Counted from the first letter of the stretch, positions 39,151-49,825 are shown. The stretch is DNA of 64,000 bases from Alteromonas pelagimontana (GCF_002499975.2 NZ_CP052766.1:3534001-3598000), one strand, 5' to 3'. A program made the numbers and translations. The notes: a model not told the origin generated them from the sequence alone.

Positions 39151-39788
39151 CGTCGTTGCAATAGCGGGCGTAATTTGTAAAAAAACCGCGCTACGTAAAA
39201 GCCGGTGAAAAAAGTGATGAATCCAACAGCAACTATCAGAGGTTGCTTATCCCGCTCGCGAGCTAATGGTTTGGCTAACTGGGCGCGTTGATCTACCAGT
39301 AGACGGAGATAACCGGTAGTTGTTCCGGCGTCATTCACGATGTCCTGCACTTGAGTAACGGGCGGAAAAGGATTGAGGTAAGTTTTACTGACCACCGAGG
39401 ATGTGCTATCTAAAGGCGCGATTATCTCCCCCTGGCTATCAAAAACGGTTGCAGCCAGCACTCGGGGCTCGGACGCTAAGATGGCCAGCGTTGCCGTTAC
39501 CGTTTGCGTATCTTTGTCCTGTACGGCAGGAGCCAAAATTTGGCTGTACTGTCGAACCAGTGTTTTGCCCGGCTCTGCCGCTTGTTCCAGCAACCACGCC
39601 TGCTGTTGCTTCTGATACGTAATCACCACATAAAGGATGAGTAACATTATTGCCGCTAGCAGTAGTGTATGAAAAATTTGCTTTAAAACGCGATAGCCGC
39701 TGTGTGAGACCAATTGAGACGCCCGTTGGTCTGAGATAGGGTTGCCAGGGAATGTGGATTCTGTTGACGAGGCAGGATGTGAAGGCAT
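39105..39788 (-). CDS. Smp/YtjB-like inner-membrane protein (SMP_2)
   Basis: A 227-residue protein with helices at about 38-57 (IFHTLLLAAIMLLILYVVIT) and near 180-205 (PLIVAVGFITFFTGFYVARFF) bracketing a periplasmic domain of about 120 residues. The topology and its divergence from serB match E. coli Smp/YtjB. The start ATG 39788 is chosen, giving MPSHPASSTE; the frame is open to 39854. No catalytic function is known for the family. Confidence 0.8.
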   Translation of the reverse strand: MPSHPASSTESTFPGNPISDQRASQLVSHSGYRVLKQIFHTLLLAAIMLLILYVVITYQKQQQAWLLEQAAEPGKTLVRQYSQILAPAVQDKDTQTVTATLAILASEPRVLAATVFDSQGEIIAPLDSTSSVVSKTYLNPFPPVTQVQDIVNDAGTTTGYLRLLVDQRAQLAKPLARERDKQPLIVAVGFITFFTGFYVARFFYKLRPLLQRRYKSLFVCENLNRRQ

Positions 39789-39929
39789 AAGTGTAAGTCC
39801 GACGGCATTTGACGAGGTATAACCTGTGGGGCAACAGTAGGGTAAATATATCATATTGCCAAGTGGTTATTTCACACGGAGGTATCTTTCGTTAGGATGA
39901 GCGCAGTTTAGAATTAAGGATATGTGCTA

Positions 39930-40949
39930 GTGACCAAAATAACTCCCAATGACTCTCAGCTACACAGCGCAGCTTACCTGCAATCGTTGCTCTGTGTTCC
40001 GAACCTGGCGATGCACCTTACAACCACGGGCTGGCGCCAGGAAGCGCACAAAAGTGATGCCACGCCACCCGCTGATGCCGTAGTGACCGTGGCTGCCCAG
40101 GCGCTGACTTTGCATCAACTTACGGAAATAGTAAAGGCGTTGGCGGATAATGTTTCTGTTGGTGGAATAGTGGAGCATGGGTTAAACCAGGCGTTTGGGG
40201 AAACTGTGCTTACCGCTCCTGTAATGTTGCACAACCACCAGTCTCTTAAGCAGAAGATAACCGAGGTTTCAACGCGCTACCGGGTGGAGCTTGCGGTGCA
40301 GCGTACACAACCGGAACTGGAAAAAGCCGGCCTGCTGGTGATGGATATGGATAGCACCGTGATTCAAATCGAATGTATTGATGAAATTGCTAAACTCACC
40401 GGACTGGGCGATCAAGTTGCGGCAGTAACCGAACGCGCCATGCGGGGCGAAATGGAATTTAAAGAAAGCCTGATTGCGCGAGTCGCGTGTTTAGAGGGAG
40501 TTAAAGCTGAAATGTTAACTCAGATCCGCGATAGCATTCCGGTGATGCCAGGCGCGATTACGCTGGTTGAAGAACTAAAACGCCGTGGCTGGCGAGTTGC
40601 CATTGCATCGGGTGGGTTCACGTTTTTCGCTAATCATCTGGCAACCCGTCTTGGGTTGGATGCTGCCATTTCTAATGAGCTGGAAGTCGTCGCCGGAACC
40701 TTAACCGGAAAAGTTTCAGGCAGCATCGTTGACGCCAACGTTAAAGCACAGACCGTCACCCAACTGGCAACTGACTGGAATATTCCGCTACAACAAACGA
40801 TAGCGATGGGAGACGGTGCCAATGACCTGCTAATGATGGAAAAAGCGGGTTTGGGGGTTGCGTGTCATGCCAAGCCTATAGTAAACGACAACGCTGATGT
40901 CGCCATTCGATACAGTGGCCTTCATGCACTGCTTTACTACATGAAATAA
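39930..40949 (+). CDS. serB: Phosphoserine phosphatase
   Basis: A 339-residue HAD phosphatase for the last step of serine synthesis. Catalytic motif MDMDSTVIQIECIDEIA, the IASGGFTFF motif, and GDGANDLLMMEKAGLG. An N-terminal ACT-like part precedes. GTG 39930 is preferred because AAGGA lies 9 bases upstream; GTG 39924 is an alternative. It stands next to smp-like, radA and PilZ genes. Confidence 0.96.
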   Translation: MTKITPNDSQLHSAAYLQSLLCVPNLAMHLTTTGWRQEAHKSDATPPADAVVTVAAQALTLHQLTEIVKALADNVSVGGIVEHGLNQAFGETVLTAPVMLHNHQSLKQKITEVSTRYRVELAVQRTQPELEKAGLLVMDMDSTVIQIECIDEIAKLTGLGDQVAAVTERAMRGEMEFKESLIARVACLEGVKAEMLTQIRDSIPVMPGAITLVEELKRRGWRVAIASGGFTFFANHLATRLGLDAAISNELEVVAGTLTGKVSGSIVDANVKAQTVTQLATDWNIPLQQTIAMGDGANDLLMMEKAGLGVACHAKPIVNDNADVAIRYSGLHALLYYMK

Positions 40950-40952
40950 AAC

Positions 40953-43484
40953 CTACGCCTGTAACATGGCTCGAATTCCGCCCAGCTCGACCTGATATGT
41001 CGCGTCGAGCTCACGATTTCGATCTCTATCCACTTTGGGCACGTTGTAGCGCATAAGCACTTCATCAGTGATATCAATAAGGTGCGCGCAGGCACAGATG
41101 CTCCACAACTTTTCTTCCAGCTCTTTAGCCCGGTGAATCGCATAGACGCTTACATAGTTTATTTCAGACTGCAGCATTTCCAAATCCGGTTTACCGGTGG
41201 TGGCCAGCATAATATGTAGTGCGATAAACTGGCCTCGGTTCATTGCCTCAGTAATAAAGTTAAGGCGGTTTTCATCATTAATAAAGCGGCTGTCTAAACG
41301 TGGGATAATAGCCATCCTGCTTTCTTTTTGAGAGGGATCATAGGCTATAAATAATTCCTCTCTTAACACATTGTTATCCGCTTTAACCTGTTTAATACCC
41401 CGTTGGACAAAAGCATCAGTCATTTTTCTATCTCTAAACATAAATTCTACGTTTAGATTTCCCTTTTCTGAAAAATGGGTAGCAAGGCGGTTCAGATTAT
41501 TGTCAAATTCGCTAATAATTCCGCCCTGGGGAACATAACGAGTATTTTCTTTGGCGAGCACAAAAGCCATGGACGGCACATTGCGCGCGTTAATACAGCG
41601 GAGCGCATGGCCAATTCCGGGAATTTCTTCTTCTTCCGGATAGGTTTTCAGCGAAGAGCGATTTTGTTTAATGAGATCATCAAAAAAGGCTCTGGCGCTT
41701 TTACCTTCCTCACCTTCCATCGCTTTTAAATGAAGGATATTACGCTCCACGTTGTGATGAATAACGCGATATTTCAGCTCCATCACATTATGTGTGCGGG
41801 TGATTTCCTGCAACTTAGGGAAAGCCACCTCTACCTGAGTGTCCAGTTCGCCAAGAAACTCCTGAGCTAATTCTATCCGTAATCCATGTACCGAAATATC
41901 TTCGCTAACGCCACTCAACGCCGGCGCTGCACCGTTTCTTTTTACAACAATATTTGACCGTAGCAGATAGCGAGTCTCCAGACGTTTATCCTGAAAACAG
42001 ACACGATGCACTTTTATCTCTGCAGGAATACGGTTTTTGGCGTGGCCGAACGCACGCAAATGCGGTAGATTGTTTCGGCTAAATTTTTGGCTCGAATATT
42101 GTCTCTGACCGCTTTCTGAAGTGATATCAGTAATATGAACGATATGGCGTAGATTTTTTAGCTTTGCCATTAAACGCGCTGATGGTGGGTGATTCTGTCG
42201 CTTAATTTTAACACCTACACTGTCAGGTATAGACAGGGGAACATGAGCTTGATCCGGTGACATATCAGCCATTTGAAGCTTATACACTCGCCAGCTTGCT
42301 TTACGCGATCCAAAACCAAGGAACAAACTTTTCAGCTCCTCTTTTTGCTCAAGCTCCTGCGCGGATGCAGAGTAAAAATAAATCTTTTCATTCTGTAGGT
42401 GGGTAAAGCTGTAAACATAGGTGACCCGAGCCGTTGTTGATTGTTCGGCTAACCATGACAAGCGTGTGGGATTGATCAGGTAACCGAGGCGCAAATCCTC
42501 ATTTTCGTCGTTCCAATATGCCAATATCTCGCGGTTTACCTCGTTTGTCATGGCGTAACGAGGAATCAGACCTTGTTCAGTTGTATCCACAAAAACGGGC
42601 AGAGAAGGGCTACGAGGAGAAAAATATTGTTCAAGCATCTTATTTCTGATGGCGTCGATGGTATTGGATATGTTGACTTTATATCGACGCTTATTGCCAT
42701 GGATAAAATTTTCAAGAAACTGATCAAATGCGGCATTAGGAAATTCTTTTGCCCGGCGCAGCATCAGGTGCTGCGCGTCGGGTAAGCGCGAGATCTTCAT
42801 AACGTGATAAGCAATGCCGTGTCGCTTATCCATCGCGAATTCATCTTCCAGCCCTCGAAAATACACCGACAGCTTTTCGCCAGGCTTAAACAGCGCTTCT
42901 TTACCGACTTTTATCTTCATCCCTTCGATGGAGATATCGACGCTGTTGCCACGAATGCTGACACGATTTTCGTTAAAAACTTCAACGGCTACAGCAAAAT
43001 TCATTCGCTCGTGCTCGCGAATGGAATAAGAAAACAAATTGACTACAGGTACATTGTAGCCGTTAAGCGCTCTGCCAGTGACGTCTTCTTCAGCTTTGCG
43101 CTGCGCTTGAGCCGCCTCTGCTGCAGCTTTGTCGCGCATGACACGAAAGTTATTTTCCGTTTCCAATACAGCTTCGTATACGCCGAAACAAAAATGGCCA
43201 AAAATACGCAATTGCTGCTCGAAAACTTCAATGGCAATATCGTCAAGATAGTGGGGAATGCCAGCATGCTCATAAAGGCGACACTCACCATCAACCTGAC
43301 CACGAAGGTCGATGGAACGCATACAGGGGCGAGCCAGCCGTTTAAGTTCCATTTTAATCAAAAAGCGTTTTTCACGGGGAATATCTCGAGTCAACTGCAC
43401 CAACACCTGATTAAACTCAGGTTCGTTAATCATTGATTTTAACTGCTTTATGATTTCGCTGTACTGCTGCAGATCCTGACTCAT
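40953..43484 (-). CDS. Large protein with two PilZ domains
   Basis: An 843-residue cytoplasmic protein. Two PilZ c-di-GMP binding motifs are visible: RxxxR at R156-R160 (REHER) with DISIEG at 183-188, and R501-R505 (RLETR) with DISVHG at 529-534. An acidic/alanine-rich linker (AAAEAAQAQRKAEE) lies near 120-133. The rest is not recognised. Both sets keep the arginines and the D/N-x-S-x-x-G loop, so binding is plausible. It is monocistronic and divergent from radA. Function unknown; a motility, pilus or surface role is typical for PilZ receptors. Confidence 0.85.
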   Translation of the reverse strand: MSQDLQQYSEIIKQLKSMINEPEFNQVLVQLTRDIPREKRFLIKMELKRLARPCMRSIDLRGQVDGECRLYEHAGIPHYLDDIAIEVFEQQLRIFGHFCFGVYEAVLETENNFRVMRDKAAAEAAQAQRKAEEDVTGRALNGYNVPVVNLFSYSIREHERMNFAVAVEVFNENRVSIRGNSVDISIEGMKIKVGKEALFKPGEKLSVYFRGLEDEFAMDKRHGIAYHVMKISRLPDAQHLMLRRAKEFPNAAFDQFLENFIHGNKRRYKVNISNTIDAIRNKMLEQYFSPRSPSLPVFVDTTEQGLIPRYAMTNEVNREILAYWNDENEDLRLGYLINPTRLSWLAEQSTTARVTYVYSFTHLQNEKIYFYSASAQELEQKEELKSLFLGFGSRKASWRVYKLQMADMSPDQAHVPLSIPDSVGVKIKRQNHPPSARLMAKLKNLRHIVHITDITSESGQRQYSSQKFSRNNLPHLRAFGHAKNRIPAEIKVHRVCFQDKRLETRYLLRSNIVVKRNGAAPALSGVSEDISVHGLRIELAQEFLGELDTQVEVAFPKLQEITRTHNVMELKYRVIHHNVERNILHLKAMEGEEGKSARAFFDDLIKQNRSSLKTYPEEEEIPGIGHALRCINARNVPSMAFVLAKENTRYVPQGGIISEFDNNLNRLATHFSEKGNLNVEFMFRDRKMTDAFVQRGIKQVKADNNVLREELFIAYDPSQKESRMAIIPRLDSRFINDENRLNFITEAMNRGQFIALHIMLATTGKPDLEMLQSEINYVSVYAIHRAKELEEKLWSICACAHLIDITDEVLMRYNVPKVDRDRNRELDATYQVELGGIRAMLQA

Positions 43485-43652
43485 GGGCTTGTATTACAAC
43501 TTTTGTTATTATATGAAGAGGGTAAACTGATATCGGCAGTTAAGGCAATATCTGGATAAGAATTGCTTTTGCGATCTGTTTCTAAGCTCAGCATGCGAGA
43601 CCCCAGTTATCGGTGTAGAATACCTCTAATCATTTGTGGTGAAAATATTTTT

Positions 43653-45017
43653 ATGGCAAAACGCAAAACCGCTTACGTGTGTACAGAGTGTGGTGCAGAG
43701 TTTCCGCGCTGGCAAGGTCAGTGCAGTGAATGTAAAGCCTGGAATACCATTTCTGAGTTTGTGGTAAGTCCAGCCTCCGCAGCAAAGGCAGCCCATTCAG
43801 GCTACGCAGGGCAGACACAGGCAAAAATAGAGCCGTTAAATACCATTGATTTAGCCGCACTTCCGCGTTTTTCTTCTGGTTTTAAAGAGCTCGACAGAGT
43901 GTTAGGGGGTGGAATTGTACCTGGTTCCGCTTTGCTGATAGGCGGTTCCCCAGGTGCAGGTAAAAGTACTTTGCTTCTTCAGGTAATGTGCAATTTAGCG
44001 AAAAATTACACCGCTTTGTATGTTACCGGGGAGGAGTCTTTACAACAGGTGGCGATGCGGGCGAATCGCCTCGGTTTACCTGATGACAAGCTACTGATGC
44101 TTGCAGAGACAAACGTAGAAACTATTTGCCAGCTGGCATTAGAGCGAAAGCCAAAGATTATGGTAATTGACTCTATCCAGGTAATGCACATTGCTGACGT
44201 ACAGTCGGCGCCCGGCAGCGTTTCTCAGGTACGGGAAAGCGCGGCCTATCTTACCCGCTTTGCAAAGCAGAATCATATCGCCATGTTTCTGGTGGGGCAT
44301 GTGACAAAAGATGGCAATCTTGCTGGACCTAAAGTGCTGGAACATTGCATTGACTGCTCTATGATGTTGGAAGGCGAAAGCGACAGTCGTTATCGCACAT
44401 TGCGTAGCCAGAAAAATCGCTTTGGGGCGGTGAATGAACTGGGCGTATTCGGTATGACAGAAAAAGGCCTGAAGGAAGTAAATAATCCTTCAGCTATTTT
44501 TTTAAGTCGTGGCGAAAAAGAAGCGCCAGGCTCCAGCGTAATGGTGATTTGGGAAGGCACCCGGCCGCTGTTGGTAGAGATTCAGGCGCTGGTGGATTAC
44601 TCACAAATGGCTAATCCGCGGCGGGTAGCTGTCGGCACAGATGCAAACCGCCTGGCCATGCTATTGGCAGTGTTGCATCGTCATGGAAACGTGCAAATGA
44701 ATGATCAGGATGTCTTCGTTAACGTGGTAGGCGGTGTAAAAGTGGCAGAAACCAGCGCTGATCTTGCTCTGCTTTTAGCCATGATTTCCAGCTTCCGCAA
44801 CCGCGCACTGCCCAGAGATTTAATAGTATTTGGTGAAGTGGGTCTGGCCGGCGAAATCAGGCCTGTGCCAAATGGCTCCGAACGCATTACCGAAGCTGCC
44901 AAACACGGTTTTAAGCGTGCGATTGTACCAAAAGCCAATGCGCCCAAACAACCCATCCCCGGTTTGCAGGTTGTACCGGTTTCTCAGCTTTCTGATGCAC
45001 TTGACGCTTTACCGTAA
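43653..45017 (+). CDS. radA: DNA repair protein RadA
   Basis: A 454-residue RecA-like protein for branch migration in recombination. N-terminal C4 zinc finger (CTECGAEFPRWQGQCSEC), Walker A GGSPGAGKST, KNRFG motif, and a C-terminal Lon-like domain. ATG 43653 is used, as the frame start at 43563 lies upstream of the zinc finger. Its end overlaps the convergent small PilZ gene by 34 bases. Confidence 0.97.
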   Translation: MAKRKTAYVCTECGAEFPRWQGQCSECKAWNTISEFVVSPASAAKAAHSGYAGQTQAKIEPLNTIDLAALPRFSSGFKELDRVLGGGIVPGSALLIGGSPGAGKSTLLLQVMCNLAKNYTALYVTGEESLQQVAMRANRLGLPDDKLLMLAETNVETICQLALERKPKIMVIDSIQVMHIADVQSAPGSVSQVRESAAYLTRFAKQNHIAMFLVGHVTKDGNLAGPKVLEHCIDCSMMLEGESDSRYRTLRSQKNRFGAVNELGVFGMTEKGLKEVNNPSAIFLSRGEKEAPGSSVMVIWEGTRPLLVEIQALVDYSQMANPRRVAVGTDANRLAMLLAVLHRHGNVQMNDQDVFVNVVGGVKVAETSADLALLLAMISSFRNRALPRDLIVFGEVGLAGEIRPVPNGSERITEAAKHGFKRAIVPKANAPKQPIPGLQVVPVSQLSDALDALP

Positions 45018-45406
45018 ATTGCTTCAATAAACGCGTTGAGATCTTTTTCGCTCACATCTTCGTGGCGGCTGTTAAGTTGGATGAGCCTGCGTAGCGCCGC
45101 CAGGCTCTCCACATCAATATGATCAACTTTACATCCCATGATGATATCGGAACGCCGAGTGTCGGTTTGCCGATATAGTTGTTGTAAATGCGCCACAATT
45201 TCCGGGCTGTCACCGTTCGCTTGGAACGTGATGGTGTAGGGATCGTGGCTGTCGAATGGGAGCGTTTCTAAAGCTTTTTCGTCTGCACTGATCCGCAGTC
45301 CCTGGAGAGATAAATCTACAACGGTTACATTAATACTAGCTTGTTGATGGCTTAATTTTCCCGCCACACCAATTGCAACACGCTGAAACATGCGCTTGTC
45401 TGTCAT
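44984..45406 (-). CDS. Small PilZ-domain protein
   Basis: A 140-residue single PilZ domain: RxxxR as RMFQR (R5-R9) and DLSLQG (31-36), followed by strands and a helical tail (VESLAALRRLIQLNS). It likely binds c-di-GMP. It and the large PilZ protein flank radA on the opposite strand. Partner unknown. Confidence 0.88.
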   Translation of the reverse strand: MTDKRMFQRVAIGVAGKLSHQQASINVTVVDLSLQGLRISADEKALETLPFDSHDPYTITFQANGDSPEIVAHLQQLYRQTDTRRSDIIMGCKVDHIDVESLAALRRLIQLNSRHEDVSEKDLNAFIEAIYGKASSASES

Positions 45407-45485
45407 GCTGATACTCTCCTAAAAATTCGCTACCATTATTAGTGCATAGAGTAGGTTCAGGTCAACAGCTGTTGTTGAGCTGGTG

Positions 45486-45512
45486 TAAAAAAGCCGGATA
45501 ATAATCCGGCTT
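45486..45512 (-). terminator. Rho-independent terminator of ettA
   Basis: AAGCCGGAT (45491-45499) and ATCCGGCTT (45504-45512) form a 9-bp stem with a 4-base loop; on the minus strand it is followed by TTTTTT. It lies ten bases after the ettA stop. Confidence 0.88.
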
Positions 45513-45521
45513 CAGCTATGT

Positions 45522-47189
45522 TTATTTGGTCATGCGTTTGTATTTGAGGCGGTGTGGCTCTACTGCAGCCTGGCCATAAGTGCCTTTCAGCCATTCTTCG
45601 TAATCAGTATAATTACCTTCGAAGAAATTAATACTCCCTTCATCACGATAATCCATAATATGCGTTGCGACGCGGTCCAAAAACCAACGGTCATGGGAAA
45701 TCACCATAGCGCAACCCGGAAACTCGAGCAGTGAATTTTCCAGCGCCCGCAAGGTTTCCACGTCCAAATCATTGGTTGGCTCATCGAGTAACAGCACATT
45801 TCCACCTGCTTTTAACAGCTTCGCCAGATGTACTCGGTTACGTTCTCCGCCGGATAAATCCTTGATAAATTTTTGCTGGTCATTGCCCTTGAAGTTAAAG
45901 CGGCTACAATACGCGCGGCTGTTAATTTCAAAATTACCAATGCGGATAATGTCCTGATCGTTCGAAATTTCCTTCCATACCGTATTTTTTTCATTCATAT
46001 GATCGCGGAACTGTTCAACACTGGCAATGCGAACCGTTTCGCCAATATCAATTGTGCCCGCGTCCGCTTGTTCCTGGCCTGTCAGCATACGAAACAGCGT
46101 TGATTTACCGGCACCGTTTGGACCGACAATGCCCACTATCGCGCCTTTAGGAACAGAAAATGTCATGTCGTCGATCAGTACCCGATCGCCGTAGGACTTT
46201 TTCAGCCCGCTAACGTCAATAACTTTATCGCCCAGACGCTCCCCGGGAGGAATGAAAAGTTCGTTCGTTTCATTACGCTTTTGGTAATCTGTCGTAGACA
46301 TTTCCTCAAACCGAGCCATCCTCGCTTTACTTTTCGCGTGTCTGCCTTTGGGATTTGATCGCACCCATTCCAATTCCTGCTTCATTGACTTCTGGCGAGC
46401 ACTTTCAGTCCGTTCTTCCTGCTGCAAACGGTTTTCTTTTTGCTCCAACCATGAAGAGTAATTACCTTCCCATGGAATGCCTTGTCCGCGGTCCAGTTCC
46501 AAAATCCAGCCCGCAACATTATCTAAAAAGTAACGGTCGTGAGTAATGGCTACCACAGTGCCCTCATAGTCGTGCAAAAAGCGTTCGAGCCACGCCACCG
46601 ATTCAGCGTCGAGGTGGTTGGTAGGTTCATCCAGCAATAGCATGTCAGGCTTTTCGAGTAACAGACGACAAAGCGCTACTCTGCGGCGTTCGCCACCGGA
46701 CAATTTGCTGACATCGGCATCCCAAGGAGGCAGACGTAATGCATCAGCGGCGCGCTCCAATGAGTTTTCCAGGTTGTGACCATCTTTTGCCTGGATTATT
46801 GCTTCCAGTTCGCCTTGCTCTTTTGCCAGGGCATCAAAATCGGCATCTGGATCTGCATAGGCCGCATAAACTTCGTCAATCCGTTTGAGCGCATGGGTGA
46901 CATCGGCCACTGCTTCTTCAATGTTGCCGCGCACATCTTTGGTTTCATCCAGATGGGGTTCTTGCGGCAGGTAGCCGATTTTCAAACCCGGCTGAGGACG
47001 GGCTTCGCCTTCAATGTCGGTATCAATACCGGCCATAATGCGAAGCAGGGTAGATTTACCCGCACCATTGAGACCCAGCACACCAATTTTTGCACCAGGG
47101 AAAAAACTTAACGAAATGTCTTTTAAAATTTGACGATTAGGCGGGACAATTTTGCCCACCCGATGCATAGAATAAACGTATTGTGACAT
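45522..47189 (-). CDS. ettA: Energy-dependent translational throttle protein EttA
   Basis: A 555-residue ABC-F ATPase that acts at the ribosomal E site. Two ABC domains: Walker A GLNGAGKST and GPNGAGKST, signatures LSGGERRR and LSGGERNR, and Walker B DEPTNHLD and DEPTNDLD; the arm and linker regions are present. No membrane segments. It is divergent from lpxD and has its own terminator. Confidence 0.97.
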   Translation of the reverse strand: MSQYVYSMHRVGKIVPPNRQILKDISLSFFPGAKIGVLGLNGAGKSTLLRIMAGIDTDIEGEARPQPGLKIGYLPQEPHLDETKDVRGNIEEAVADVTHALKRIDEVYAAYADPDADFDALAKEQGELEAIIQAKDGHNLENSLERAADALRLPPWDADVSKLSGGERRRVALCRLLLEKPDMLLLDEPTNHLDAESVAWLERFLHDYEGTVVAITHDRYFLDNVAGWILELDRGQGIPWEGNYSSWLEQKENRLQQEERTESARQKSMKQELEWVRSNPKGRHAKSKARMARFEEMSTTDYQKRNETNELFIPPGERLGDKVIDVSGLKKSYGDRVLIDDMTFSVPKGAIVGIVGPNGAGKSTLFRMLTGQEQADAGTIDIGETVRIASVEQFRDHMNEKNTVWKEISNDQDIIRIGNFEINSRAYCSRFNFKGNDQQKFIKDLSGGERNRVHLAKLLKAGGNVLLLDEPTNDLDVETLRALENSLLEFPGCAMVISHDRWFLDRVATHIMDYRDEGSINFFEGNYTDYEEWLKGTYGQAAVEPHRLKYKRMTK

Positions 47190-47387
47190 GCTGAATCCTT
47201 GCCCAAAGAAAGGGCTATTGTAATCGTTTTATAGCAGCGTATTCCAGTGAACCTGCGTGGATTCATCGGTAACTGATGTAAAAGTAACCAGTGGCGTGTA
47301 ATAAGGCCAGTTTTTTAATGGCGGATGAGGAAGTATCTGAAAATTTACAGTAGCATAGGATTAGGATAAATTTTAGAGGATGTATCA

Positions 47388-48413
47388 ATGACCGCATTTA
47401 ACAAACGTGTTTACACCTTATCGGAGCTAGCGGCGCATGCAGGCGGTGAAGTATCAGGAAACGGCGACGCACAGATCTCAGCAGTTGGTACGCTCGCGCA
47501 ATCCCAGTCACACCAGATATCCTTTTTAACCAATACCAAATACAAACCCCAGTTAGCCCGAACGAAGGCTGGCGCAGTCATTTTGCATGAAAGTATGAAG
47601 GGAGACTGTCCGGTCCCTGCACTTGTCCATAAAAATCCCCACGCCGCTTTTGCTCGTATCGCTCAGCTTTTCGATACCACGCCAGCGGTAACAACTGGCG
47701 TGGCAGATTCGGCAATTGTGGCGGCTTCAGCGGCGGTGGGTGCCAATGTTTCACTAGGGCATCATGTTATTATTGAAGACAATGTTGTGCTGGGCGACAA
47801 CGTCGTAATCGGCGCAAATGCCATCATTCGTAAAGGCGCAAGAATCGGCGAAAATACGGTAATTTACCCGAGTGTGACTATCTATCACGATGTGGTTATC
47901 GGTAAACGGGTGACAATACATAGCCAGACGGTCATTGGTGCCGCAGGTTTTGGCTATGCGAATGACAGCGGGACCTGGCTACCGATTCCCCAGACCGGGT
48001 CGGTACAGATTGGTGATGACAGTCAAATCGGTGCCTTAAGCAGTATTGATCGGGGAGCTATGGAAGATACCTTGATTGGCAAAAATGTCATCATCGATAA
48101 TCAGGTTCAGGTTGGGCACAATTGCATTATTGAAGACCATTCCTGCATTTGTGGCGCAACAGGGATTGCAGGGAGTGTGCATATTGGCAAACATGTCATT
48201 ATCGGTGGCGGTGTGGGAATAAACGGCCATATCAGCATTTGTGATAACGTGCAGGTTACCGGCTATACCATGATTGTTCAGGATATTACTGAACCGGGTT
48301 TATATTCATCAGGTCAGCCAGCAATGAAAAACCGTGACTGGCGTAAAAACACCGTACGGCTACGTCAAATTGATACATTATTTGAGCGTGTAAAGGCGCT
48401 GGAAAAGCAATAG
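47388..48413 (+). CDS. lpxD: UDP-3-O-(3-hydroxyacyl)glucosamine N-acyltransferase
   Basis: A 341-residue left-handed beta-helix acyltransferase for the third step of lipid A synthesis. N-terminal uridine-binding domain with SFLTNTKYK, then hexapeptide repeats (VVLGDNVVIGANAIIRKGARIG) with the catalytic histidine in DNQVQVGHNCIIED. It lies outside the usual bamA-skp-lpxD-fabZ-lpxA cluster, so it may be a second paralogue. ATG is preceded by GAGG. Confidence 0.93.
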   Translation: MTAFNKRVYTLSELAAHAGGEVSGNGDAQISAVGTLAQSQSHQISFLTNTKYKPQLARTKAGAVILHESMKGDCPVPALVHKNPHAAFARIAQLFDTTPAVTTGVADSAIVAASAAVGANVSLGHHVIIEDNVVLGDNVVIGANAIIRKGARIGENTVIYPSVTIYHDVVIGKRVTIHSQTVIGAAGFGYANDSGTWLPIPQTGSVQIGDDSQIGALSSIDRGAMEDTLIGKNVIIDNQVQVGHNCIIEDHSCICGATGIAGSVHIGKHVIIGGGVGINGHISICDNVQVTGYTMIVQDITEPGLYSSGQPAMKNRDWRKNTVRLRQIDTLFERVKALEKQ

Positions 48414-48558
48414 TCGCCGTTTGGTAAAGTGCTGCAAACGAAGTGTTACATGGCTGAGACAGACAAATCGACCATAAAGCAGTATACATGCTGTTTAAAA
48501 TGACTAGAATAAGCGTTCATTTTAATGCCACCTCAAATCGCTGTAATAAGGAGCCTTC

Positions 48559-49815
48559 ATGTTTTCTCGTGAAATGACAATTGCGGATTTCGATCCTGAA
48601 TTAGCACAAGCCATTGCTAAAGAGAATGAGCGTCAAGAACATCATATTGAACTGATTGCCTCAGAAAACTACTGTAGTCCACGAGTGATGGAAGCGCAGG
48701 GCACCCAGTTAACCAACAAGTATGCCGAAGGTTATCCGGGCAAACGTTATTACGGCGGTTGTGAGAATGTCGATGTGGTTGAACAATTAGCCATCGACCG
48801 CGCTAAGCAATTGTTCGGCGCTGATTTCGCGAATGTGCAGCCTCACTCAGGTTCTCAAGCCAACGCCGCAGCTTTTATGGCGTTGCTTGAGGCGGGTGAT
48901 ACTGTGTTAGGCATGAGCTTGTCTGAAGGTGGTCATTTAACTCATGGCTCGCATGTTAACTTTTCTGGTAAAACCTATAATGCAGTTCAGTATGGTTTAA
49001 ACGACGAAACCGGTGAAATTGATTACGATCAGGTTGCAGCGCTCGCTGAAGAGCATAAGCCTAAAATGATTATCGGCGGTTTTTCTGCGTATTCAGGCAT
49101 AGTGGATTGGCAGCGGTTCCGCGAAATTGCTGATTCAGTTGGGGCTTATCTGCTGGTAGATATGGCTCATGTTGCTGGTTTGATTGCGGCTGGCGTCTAT
49201 CCGAATCCTTTACCCCACGCACACGTTGTGACCACTACCACGCATAAAACGTTAGCAGGTCCTCGCAGCGGTTTGATTTTATCATCCTGCGGTGACGAAA
49301 CGATTTATAAAAAACTGAACAGTTCTGTCTTTCCCGGCAATCAGGGCGGTCCGCTGTGTCATGTTATTGCTGCAAAAGCCGTGGCGTTTAAAGAAGCGCT
49401 ACAGCCCGAGTTCAAAGAGTACCAGCAACAAGTGGTAAAAAATGCCAAGGCTATGGTTGCTGTTATGCAGGACCGTGGCTATAAGATTGTTTCCGGTGGT
49501 ACTGAAAATCATTTGTTCCTGTTGGACCTGATTGACAAAGATATCACTGGTAAAGACGCTGATGCCGCACTGGGTCGAGCCAATATTACGGTGAATAAAA
49601 ACTCTGTTCCTAACGATCCACGCTCACCTTTTGTCACTAGTGGCTTACGTATTGGTAGTCCGGCTATCACCCGTCGTGGCTTCAAAGAAGACGAAGCGAA
49701 ACAAGTGGCCAACTGGATTAGCGACATACTTGATAATCTTGGCGATGAAAGTGTTGTCGATCGGGTGCGCAGTGAAGTTGTCGCGCTGTGCGAGAAGTTC
49801 CCTGTTTACGGCTAA
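48559..49815 (+). CDS. glyA: Serine hydroxymethyltransferase
   Basis: A 418-residue PLP enzyme that interconverts serine and glycine while loading tetrahydrofolate with one carbon. PLP lysine in [35 protein letters not shown] and the C-terminal [11 protein letters not shown] are typical. It precedes nrdR, as in many gammaproteobacteria; AAGGAG lies before ATG. Confidence 0.98.
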   Translation: MFSREMTIADFDPELAQAIAKENERQEHHIELIASENYCSPRVMEAQGTQLTNKYAEGYPGKRYYGGCENVDVVEQLAIDRAKQLFGADFANVQPHSGSQANAAAFMALLEAGDTVLGMSLSEGGHLTHGSHVNFSGKTYNAVQYGLNDETGEIDYDQVAALAEEHKPKMIIGGFSAYSGIVDWQRFREIADSVGAYLLVDMAHVAGLIAAGVYPNPLPHAHVVTTTTHKTLAGPRSGLILSSCGDETIYKKLNSSVFPGNQGGPLCHVIAAKAVAFKEALQPEFKEYQQQVVKNAKAMVAVMQDRGYKIVSGGTENHLFLLDLIDKDITGKDADAALGRANITVNKNSVPNDPRSPFVTSGLRIGSPAITRRGFKEDEAKQVANWISDILDNLGDESVVDRVRSEVVALCEKFPVYG

Positions 49816-49825
49816 ATAGCTAATT

